A stretch of 64,000 nucleotides of DNA. Origin: Brachionus manjavacas (taxonomy: Eukaryota; Rotifera; Eurotatoria; Ploima; Brachionidae). Positions 55,760-64,000 of the stretch are shown here, piece after piece. The notes beneath the pieces were generated by a model. The model saw only the letters and a list, made by a program, of their open reading frames with translations. It ran no database searches and was not told the origin of the DNA. Position 1 is the first letter of the stretch, and the number at the start of each line of letters is the position of its first letter. The stretch covers positions 2,852,001 through 2,916,000 of the forward strand of contig JAHQIY010000012.1 of assembly GCA_019054805.1 (NCBI GenBank). Direction: 5' to 3'. A program made the position numbers and the translations under genes.

Positions 55760-57495
55760 AAAAAAAAAAATCCAAGTACGGACTTAAATAATTTTATTTA
55801 AAAAAAAAAAAAACAACATTCGCTTTGCTTTCATAATAATAGCCTGCGACAGCGAAAATATCGTTTTTCTGCAAAAATCACTACTTGGAACGGAATAAAT
55901 TTTATTTGTCCTTGATTTTGATGATTGATCCCGATTCTATTTATTTATCTCATTTTAATTTGATTATAAGTATATTAGTAAAATTACAAGTAAAATTTAT
56001 GAAAAAACACTTCTAATAGTCAGGTTCGTAAGACTTTGACTTCTGCTGGCAACCTCGTTTAAGTCTTCGAGTACATCGTCACTAAATTTTTTTAGACTCC
56101 ATTAAATTTTCTTTAAAATTAGCTAGATCAGGCTTTATATCAAATTTATAACTCCTAAAGGGTTATCTAATGAATAAAGATTTACCATATTTCAGAATTT
56201 TAATGTCAATTATTTCGGGTTTTTGAAGGTTCTGGTATTTCGTTTACCGTTGTGGCATTAGTATAAAAACATACTAATTCCTTATTTAGCATGCATGAGC
56301 TATGCCGACTTTTTGTATTAATAAAATGCATATTGGTTATTGATCTCTGTTCTTGTATCTCCAAGCTGCCTCCCTTCACAATCCCCAACATAAACGCCTT
56401 GAGACGACGAAGTTATTTTTTAGAGATAATCCATTTAAATCCTTAATTTTTTTACCTTCTCCACGTTATTTGACCGAATTTTTTCTTCTTTAATAGGTTT
56501 ATCAAAAACTCTCAAAAATTGACAAATTAGTCACAAAATCTCAATAATTTTTTGAACTTTTTTATGATTAATTAAATAACATTGAAAGGCCTTGAATATG
56601 ACATCGACAATTTCACGGCCATCCCGTTTGACTTTAACAATTTTTCTATCTTTTCTATCATAAAATTTCAAAAAAAGATTTTAAAAAATTTGATCAGAAA
56701 ATTTCCAAATTTTTATTCTGAAAAAAATCTTTATTTTCTTATTTTAAAAATGCTTATTTTTGTGTCTTTTTTAAAAAAAATTAGCAAATAAAATATTTTT
56801 TTGTTGTTGGAAATGAATTAGAGATATTTTGTTTTGTACAAAAAATTTTCACATTAACATTCCTAAGATTTAGTATCAATTTAAATTTTACATATTTAAT
56901 TATTTTTCTTTTTTTCAAATCAAAAAATAAAATTCAAAATTATTTTGGAACAAATCTAATGTTTTTTGAAATTTTTTTCCCAAGTTATATATTCCCAAGT
57001 AATGACACTCTTTTATGAACTTCAATTCTAGTTCTTTAATATTACCAAGAACATCTTATAAAATATTTATTTATTTTATATTAGAATTAAAAAATACCCA
57101 AAAAATGCTTAATACCATTTTCGAATTTTCGAAGAAAAATATTAACAAACTTCAACAGAATTTAATAAACCTTGAGAAATTTTTTTAGGCAAGTATATAT
57201 TTGACTCTTACCATAAGTAATTAATAGTGAACGTTAAAAAAAAAGTATTAAGAAACTTTTAAAAACGTGTAATTAAAAAATCTATAGTAATTCAGGGTTA
57301 AACCGTAAATTCTTATTTGAATGACTATAACTTATCTTTTAAAAAATTTTTCTATTAAATAAAAAAAGAATATAAAGAACTCCTTTTTTTAAAAAAATGA
57401 CCAATAAAAAAGAATTTTAAATTTTTTTATTTAATTCAAACGACTAATCTTCGCTACTTAAAAGAAAATGCCGATCCTCAAAAAAACTTTCTTGA
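55760..57495. other. AT-rich spacer
   Basis: No gene is recognised. A 61-codon minus frame at 56391..56206 has more balanced codon content than its surroundings but matches nothing I know. Confidence 0.45.
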
Positions 57496-57497
57496 TC

Positions 57498-58270
57498 CAG
57501 TCAACCCTCTTTAATCCGGCCTTCGATACCTCGGAAAATTCGCTTACTGGGAGGAATTGGGCCAAAAAAACTTGTTTTGTGTAAAATACATTATATTTAA
57601 ACTCTTTAATCCGGCGACGCCAAATTCCCTTATCCGGCGCATTTTTAAACAAATTGTATAAAGTTTTGTTAAGAAATATAAGCAATTAATTTTACATAAA
57701 ATAAAGTAAACATAAAATTATTTTTTTTCCATTATTTTTTCTACTTTTCTTCTCTCAATTGATTGTTTTCTAAAAAATGAAAAAAGTAACAGCTGATAAT
57801 AATAATAGAAAAAATTAGAGCTATCTCTCGATCAAAAGAGAGAGATATGCATTTATTATAATTCTAATACGAATAAGTTTGTTAAAATTCCCCAAACGAA
57901 ATTGATATTAAAGTTCATCAAAGAGTTCAACGTAATTATAAGCAAGTCAACAATGAGTGACATAATTAGAGTTCGCGAAAAATACACTGCTACTGCTACT
58001 ACTTTGTCAAATAAACTAAGGTTTAATAAATTAGAAGAAAAACAATCAACACTTGATAATTTTATTCGTAAATAATATATCCAATTAAACATTTAATTAG
58101 ACTTGTTTTTTTGTTATGTTTATCAATAAAAAATTTTCTAAGGAACTTTTTTCTTCAATCCGAACTTTTTGTTAAAATTACAATTTTCCGAGATAACGAT
58201 ATCTCGGAGAACCGCTAATTCGGGCGAATATCTAAAAAATTAACTTCTCCCAATTAACGAGGGTTGACAG
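57498..58270 (+). mobile_element. Tigger/pogo-like deletion derivative
   Basis: Termini are CAGTCAACCCTC at 57498 and GAGGGTTGACAG ending at 58270 (one mismatch), with further inverted similarity inside (TTTAATCCGG against the complement of CCAATTAACGAG). CAGTCRACCCTC-type ends are typical of Tigger/pogo elements. Plus-strand 57953-58075 is a 40-codon frame ending EKQSTLDNFIRK, the usual C-terminus of Tigger-type transposases. The rest of the gene is deleted. A TA follows the right end but not the left. Confidence 0.75.
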
Positions 58271-58480
58271 TAATTGGTAAAAATTTGAAAAAAGAACACT
58301 GTTTTTTGTATTTTTTGATGCTGATTACGAAATTCTTATTGACAAATTAAAAAATCAACCAATATTCTTTTAAAATAAAATATGTTCAAGAAAATAATGG
58401 GATTAGACCGTTAATTTCATCTATTGCAATAAAAAGTGTGAATTTTCTATTTGATTGATATTTAAAAAAACTTTTTAAAA

Positions 58481-59100
58481 ATGCCGAGAAGTAACTTCCA
58501 AAAAACCCAAAAAGCTTTTAGCAAAGAATCTTTACAAAAAGCCATTGCCGAAATTGAAGCTAAAAAATTAAACAAACATCAAGCTTCTGTGCGCTTTTAC
58601 ATTCCATTTTCAACACTTAACGACCGAATAAATGAAAAGTATAAAAGTTCTGCAAATGATAAAGGTGCAACCCTATAGATCTCTCAAAAATTTGAAACGC
58701 TTTTAGTTGAAGTGATCAAACAATTAACTGATTGGGGTCATGGTTTTAATTTTGCTAGCATTAGAAACTTTGTGAAACACTATTTCAGCAAATAAAGAGA
58801 AAACGTCAACAAAAAAAACGAGGATTAAAAGAAAGTATGGTGAAGTTTTGACTTTGACTTAGAATTTTGAAACAATTAGAAGATGAAGAGGCAAAAATTT
58901 TGAACAAAAAAGGGAAAAACTGACCATAATCACTGATGAAGAATAGTCTGAAATTGAAATATCTCCACTGAACGACCAAAAAGTTGTTTCAAATGTAAAA
59001 AAGTGTTTGGAAAAGTCAAAACAAATCAAAACAAATGGATTTCTTGTGAGAAATGTTACTATTGGTCTTGTGGGAAAGCCTTCCAAGAGGCTCTGATTTA
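58481..59100 (+). pseudogene. Pogo-like transposase relic with psq-type HTH
   Basis: 58481-58678 encodes MPRSNFQKTQKAFSKESLQK followed by IAEIEAKKLNKHQASVRF and YIPFSTLNDRI, a pipsqueak-type helix-turn-helix as at the N-terminus of pogo-like transposases. After a stop the frame continues FETLLVEVIKQLTDWGHGF and IRNFVKHYF, as in the next conserved segment. It then jumps to a C-terminal piece with CFKCKKVF, WISCEKCYYWSC (a CxxC finger) near 58990-59070. The whole central DDE domain is missing. It is non-functional. Confidence 0.75.
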
Positions 59101-59109
59101 ACTAAGGAA

Positions 59110-60115
59110 TTTTTTTGTTCAAAAAGTGTACTAAAAAGATAAATTTTGTTTTAAAATAGGATACATATATTTTCTTATACTTTTTTTTGAATTTTAATTT
59201 TTTGAATTTATGTAATTCACGGATATACCCCAATGTAAGCGTTGAAACGTTAATGAAAGATCTTTTTTTATTTTAAATAAAGTTTTTTTTTAAATTAAAG
59301 ACAATATTCCCTTTTATTATTTTATATTTTTTTCGAAAAAAAAAGAAATCTCACAACTAATTAGCGATCAAATAAAAGAATTCACGGTTTTACCCCGTTT
59401 GACTTTATAATAAAAGATAATTTAAAGTTCAAATTACCTTTTTTATTAACAATAGACAACAATCATAAATTTTGATTCCCTAATACTCTTCAATACGGTT
59501 TCGTTTGTCATTAATTAGTTAACTTATAATATTCTTTTTAACTTTAACCGTCGATTTTAATTTAATAATTCAATAAACAGTTGAGTTTCTTTCTAGTGTG
59601 ACTCTTTAATAAGCATAAAATATATAAAAAACGAACGTCCCGCCAGTATGAGTCGACATGCAAAAGACGAATACCAAAATATTGAGAAATTTGAACTGTT
59701 TTATTCCTTAAAAATAATCTTTTACACCAGGAAATAAGTTTGGAAATATTTTTGGTTCGATTAAGTCTTTAGTAGATTTTACATTTGATTAATAGTTTAT
59801 ATTTTTTTTGAATTTATTGAATTGAATAGCCGAAGTTCTCTTAAATTTTTCAAACGAGTTGTTAACTATATGAAATTTTGGTTACAAATCAATCAAGCCG
59901 TTCAAAATTTGCAATAAAATTTTCGTTAATTTTTTATTCAACCGGCAAATATTTGGACGTTTTTTTTTACCGCCCGTAGTTTTTTTAAACAGATTTGTTG
60001 AAATTTATTACAGTTTCCTTACAAACTCTAGTATATGTCTGTTTATTAGATAATATCGGAGTTTGTTTTGTTTAATTTCTTTTTATTGAATAAATATTTT
60101 TCTGATTTTTCTGAA
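59110..60115. other. AT-rich spacer
   Basis: Nothing coding or repeated is recognised. Confidence 0.45.
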
Positions 60116-60227
60116 ATAAATTACAAATCTTACCTAAATTTTGCAAAATTTTATAAATTAAACAACACGAATTTTTTTAATCTTGCTAAATTCTACCCTT
60201 TAAAAAATTTAATTAAATTAAAAACTT

Positions 60228-60299
60228 TTCCCACACCGGGAATTGAACCCGGGCCGCCTGCGTGAAAGGCAGGAATCCTAACCACTAGACCATATGGGA
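60228..60299 (-). tRNA. tRNA-Glu(TTC), cassette copy 2
   Basis: Identical in sequence to the copy at 49252-49323 over all 72 positions, with the same downstream T run, so both copies should be functional. Confidence 0.97.
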
Positions 60300-60561
60300 C
60301 TTATAGTTCATTCGCTATAATTTACGTATTTTTCTAATTTGTTTGAAAGACTAAAAAATGCTCAGGATTTCTAAAACAAAAATTAAAGAAAACTAGTAAA
60401 ATTCCAAAAATCAAAAGTTTTAATGCCATCTCTGAATTATTGATTTATGACTTTAAATACGTCCTTTTAGACCCAATTTATAAAGAAAAATGAGCAAAAA
60501 ATAAATTCAAGGAAATTTAGGAAATTTTATTGATTGATATTTTTAGGTTTAAGCGAGTAAT

Positions 60562-61591
60562 TTAGAAAGAGCCAAGGGATGAAAATTGAGCTGAAGCCAA
60601 TGGAGCTGAGAGTTCAGCAGCACCGAATGAAGCTGATCCGCATGGTGATGGACATGGTGGTGGTGGTGGTGGCGGGCATGGAGCTGGGCATGATGGTGGT
60701 GGTGGTGGTGGACATGGAGCTGGGCATGGTGGTGGTGGTGGTGGGCAAGTTTGAACTGGAACCGGAGTTGGAATTTTAACAGGTTGTGGGCATGGTACTG
60801 GAACTGGATATGGGACGGGTTGTGGGCATGGTTGAGGAACAGGTTGAGCTACTTGAACTGGGCAAGGTTGAGGAACTGGACATGGTAATCGAACTGGATA
60901 TGGTTGTGGAGTTCTAACTGGAATTGGTACTTCGACTGGTACTGGGACTGGTCTTGGAATTCTAATTCTGATTGGGATACGAACTGGGCATGGCACTGGA
61001 ACTGGTTGTGGTACTGGGTATGGTTGTGGAACTGGTACTCTTACTGGAATTCTAATTGGAGTTGGAACAGCAACTGGTTGTGGTACTTGATATGGCAATG
61101 GTACTTGAACACGATTTATTTGTGGAACTGGTTGTGGAATTTGAACCTGTTGTGGAACTGGAGTTGGTACTGGGATTTTGAATGGAGTTGGAACTGGAAC
61201 TCTTTGAGGATATGGAACTGAGACTGGACATGGTCTTGGAACTGGAACTGGAACCGGTCTTGGGCATGGAGTTGGCACTGGTACCTATTTTTTTTATTTT
61301 AATAAATTAACTTTTTTTTAAGAAAATTGAATTTTTTCTTACAGTTATGTACTGTGGTACTCGTACTGGAGTTGGTACTGGAGTTGGAACTGGAACTGGA
61401 ATTCTGCATGGTGGTGGTGGACATGGAGCTGGGCATGGAGCTGGGCATGGTGGGGGTGGTGGTGGTGGGCATGAACCACATGAAGAGTCGAGTGATGGTA
61501 AAGATAAAGGCAATGAAGCTGGTAATTGAGCAGTAGCCAAAGGAGCTGAAAATTCAGCGCTAGAAAACGAAGATGAACCAAAGGAGGCCAT
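60562..61591 (-). CDS. Val-Pro/Cys-rich structural protein A, copy 2
   Basis: Exons 61591..61343 and 61284..60562 with a 58-bp intron (2 bp longer than in copy 1, in a T run). The 323-residue product is identical to copy 1. Promoter (TATAAATA at 61663-61670), start context, splice sites and AATAAA (60526-60531) are all conserved, so nothing marks either copy as the pseudogene. See copy 1 for domain layout. Confidence 0.88.
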
Positions 61592-62138
61592 TGTAAATGT
61601 TCTTTTTAAATTTCTGTTGAAAAACTAGAACTTGTCTATTCTCAAAATGATATTGTTGTTCATATTTATACGTGAGTTTTAGATAAACAAAAGCATTTTA
61701 TCTTACTATTTCATCTTTTATTTAAAGATCTGAATACTTTCAATTCTGGGATGTATGCATTGGTAACAATATAAATTGATAATTTACATAATAGATCACA
61801 ATAAATAAATTAGATATTTAATTTACAACTAAATAAAAGATATTTGAGCACGATTTGTTTAATTTCGACAAACTATGGACACACGATTACTAAATTGTGA
61901 CTGATAAGGATTCATGTTTTACTTTTCGGATGGATCCCCCACATTCTTCTCTCATTCTATTCAATCGATTTATTGATAAAAATAACATTGATTACATTTT
62001 TAAACAATCATTGATGAAAAAAATAAAAAAAAGCTATTCAATTGAATCTATTGAAGCAGAAACCTCGGATCACCATATAAATTGAGTAAAATATAGAAAT
62101 AAAATTATCAATTTCTATATTCTAAGAAATACTTTAAA

Positions 62139-63143
62139 ATGTTTGGTAAAAAAATTTTCCTCTTGATTTAAAAAAGTCAATTAAACAAACGTTTATTCTA
62201 GGTTCATTTGACTCTTCATCATTCGGCTCTTCATCATTGGGTTCATCATGTGGATCATGTGAAACTTCATGTTGTCCACCTCCACCACCACCACCAGCAC
62301 CAATAAGAGTGCCAGTACCTGTACCAGTGCCACAACCATATCCAGTTCCAGTTAGAATCCCACGACATGTACCACATCCAATCCCAACTCCAGTTCCACA
62401 ACCAGTACCATTTACAATCAGAGTACCAGTACCAAGACCTGTTCCAGTACCAACTCCAGTACCTGTTCCACAACCATGCCCAGTACCAGTTCCATTCAAA
62501 GTACCAGTAAGAGTACCAGTACCAGTTCAACTTACTGTACACGAACCAGTACCACAAGCTCAAACCGTTCAAATTCCAATTAGAGTACCAGTACCACAAC
62601 CATGCCCAGTACCAACCCCAGTTCCAACTCCAGTACCAGTTAGAGTACCAATAAGAATTCCAGTTCCACAACCATACCCAGTTGTCGAACATGTCGATGT
62701 TCCATACAGAGTTCCAGTTCCAAAACTATACCCAGGTAAATTTACCTTTTATATGTTTTCACTAAAATTAAAAAATTCAAATGATCAATAAATTTTTTCT
62801 TTTAGTCCCAGAAAGATACCCAGTTCCAGTTAGAGTACCAGTTCCACACAAATACCCAGTACCACAACCAGTGCCAGTTCCATTCAAAATCCCAACTCCA
62901 GTTCCAGTACCACAAAGAGTTCCAATTCCAACTCCAGTTCCTCAACGTGTTCCAGTCCCAGTTCCAGTACCACCACCATGTCCACCTCCATGTCCACCAC
63001 CACCACCACCATCATGCCCAGCTCCATGCCCGCCACCACCACCACCACCATGTCCATCACCATGCGGATCAGCTTCATTCGGTGCTGCTGAACTCTCAGC
63101 TCCATTGGCTTCAGCTCAATTTTCATCCCTTGGCTCTTTCTAA
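62139..63143 (+). CDS. Val-Pro/Cys-rich structural protein B, copy 2
   Basis: Exons 62139-62145, 62202-62735 and 62806-63143, encoding the same 292 residues as copy 1, including the 7-nt first coding exon. TATAAA lies at 62076-62081 and AATAAA at 63174-63179. In the 3' UTR this copy reads ATTACTCGCTTA, as both A genes do, whereas B copy 1 has ATTACTGGCTTA. Confidence 0.87.
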
Positions 63144-63659
63144 ATTACTCGCTTAAACCTAAAAATATCAATCAATAAAGTCTATTCTATCAATTATTTA
63201 ACAATTTTTTTCTTTGTCTTTAATTCTTGCAATAATTTTATACTCAGAATTTGAAAAAAATGAATTCTTCTAATTCTTTTTGGCGAACAAAGTATTTCAA
63301 ATTTTTCGAGCGGTTTCTCGATAGCACAGATTCAGTAATCTAAGACGCTGCTTAGGAACTATTTTTTAAAATAATTTTAAATTTTATTATTTATATAAAA
63401 TAAATTAAACACAAGGTATCTAAAAGAATTGAAGATCGAATAAATAAAGGCTAAATTCAGCAAAAAATACCATGTTCATTTTTCTGAGCAAAATTCTTTT
63501 CTATTAAATTTAAATCTACATTTTCTTTTAATTTAGCACTTGAGAATAGATATTTTTTTCGAATTCTTTATTAAATAAGAGTAAAAAACCTATCAAAAAT
63601 TATTTTTGTCCATTAGATAAAATTCGTAGAAAAATCGGAATCAAAGCTGAAATTGGAGT

Positions 63660-64000
63660 TTGTTCGCAAAACTTGTTGTTGCATTATGAGGCTTTTAATT
63701 ATATTACTAAAAGTCTCAAATCGGCTTCGTGAAATTATGTATCCTTTAACTCTCAATATCAATTGCTACCTTACAATATCTTTTTTTTTGTTCAGGGAAA
63801 AAATAAGATATTGTAAGGTAGCAATTACACAATGGAGTTGGGTATTCAATAAATCTTGATTAGAAACCTTCTTTGTATTTCTCCACTAGTCTTACAACCA
63901 ATGGAAAAGAATGTCCCATTATTGTCCCAACATATCTCTCACTCAACTCACAAAGCCGATTTGAGACTGTTAGTAATTTAAGCTTATTAAAAGCCTCATA
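63660..64000. mobile_element. Tail-to-tail palindrome of LINE 3' sequence
   Basis: 63670-63795 is plus-strand LINE C-terminal sequence (TTGCATTATGAGGCTTTTAA, AGTCTCAAATCGGCTT, AATTGCTACCTTACAATATC). From 63808 the same region follows inverted (GATATTGTAAGGTAGCAATT ... CTTATTAAAAGCCTCATA) and continues past the window edge. The plus arm has internal deletions relative to the minus arm. Confidence 0.8.

Larger units (their letters stand above)
60122..63534 (+). repeat. Duplicated cassette, copy 2
   Basis: This is the partner of 49147-52573. Equivalent features lie 10,962-10,963 bp further on in the coding part. The translated products of both Pro-rich genes are identical to copy 1, while non-coding parts carry a few substitutions and small indels. 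Confidence 0.93.

Noticed and set aside
57856..58092. 78-codon minus frame
   Set aside because: It is antisense to the Tigger-type C-terminal remnant (EKQSTLDNFIRK) and has no features of its own.
60068..60265. 65-codon plus frame running into the tRNA-Glu gene
   Set aside because: The C-terminal PTPGIEPGPPA is the familiar false translation of a tRNA T-arm region, so it is not a protein gene.

Overview
The window is animal nuclear DNA. It is AT-rich, its genes are split by spliceosomal GT-AG introns (several only 46-70 bp), and it is full of decayed non-LTR retrotransposons and DNA transposons. The protein set fits a small invertebrate: a secreted multidomain C-type lectin, a CAP-domain protein, a 12-TM carrier of the oxalate/formate antiporter type, a linker histone, and Pro/Cys-rich structural proteins. 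A rotifer-like animal is my best guess from the style of the genome. No marker here proves it.

Bases 1-16149 hold the 5' part of one giant minus-strand gene. I assembled it from four phase-compatible exons. It encodes a signal peptide, a C-type-lectin-like domain, a small Cys-rich module, a second lectin-like domain, then at least 26 copies of a ~150-residue Cys-to-Cys domain joined by Thr-rich linkers. The last exon is at least 9.7 kb and runs off the left edge with no stop. Its distal 6.8 kb is a 456-bp tandem repeat (14.9 units, almost identical), each unit being exactly one 152-residue domain. At least 4,248 residues lie in the window.

From 16.2 to 49 kb there are three ordinary genes: CAP protein (minus, 21.4-22.0 kb), MFS carrier (plus, 26.9-28.3 kb) and histone H1 (plus, 34.6-35.4 kb). 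They are separated by long AT-rich spacers and transposon debris: LINE fragments of several families, a mariner-like transposase relic, a gypsy-like scrap, a TTAA-flanked MITE and an 863-bp foldback MITE. A LINE at 39.7-44.4 kb carries two later insertions, a Mutator-like element with a 9-bp target duplication and a second, antisense LINE. A longer antisense LINE with a CCHC ORF1 occupies 45.3-49.2 kb.

From 49.1 kb to the end, a ~3.4-kb cassette occurs twice in direct orientation, about 10.96 kb apart (49.15-52.57 and 60.12-63.53 kb). Each copy has a tRNA-Glu(TTC) gene and a divergently transcribed pair of Val-Pro/Cys-rich protein genes, each with its own TATA box. The two genes of a pair share almost identical inverted 3' ends. 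Between and beyond the cassettes lie LINE, Mutator-like and pogo/Tigger-like relics.
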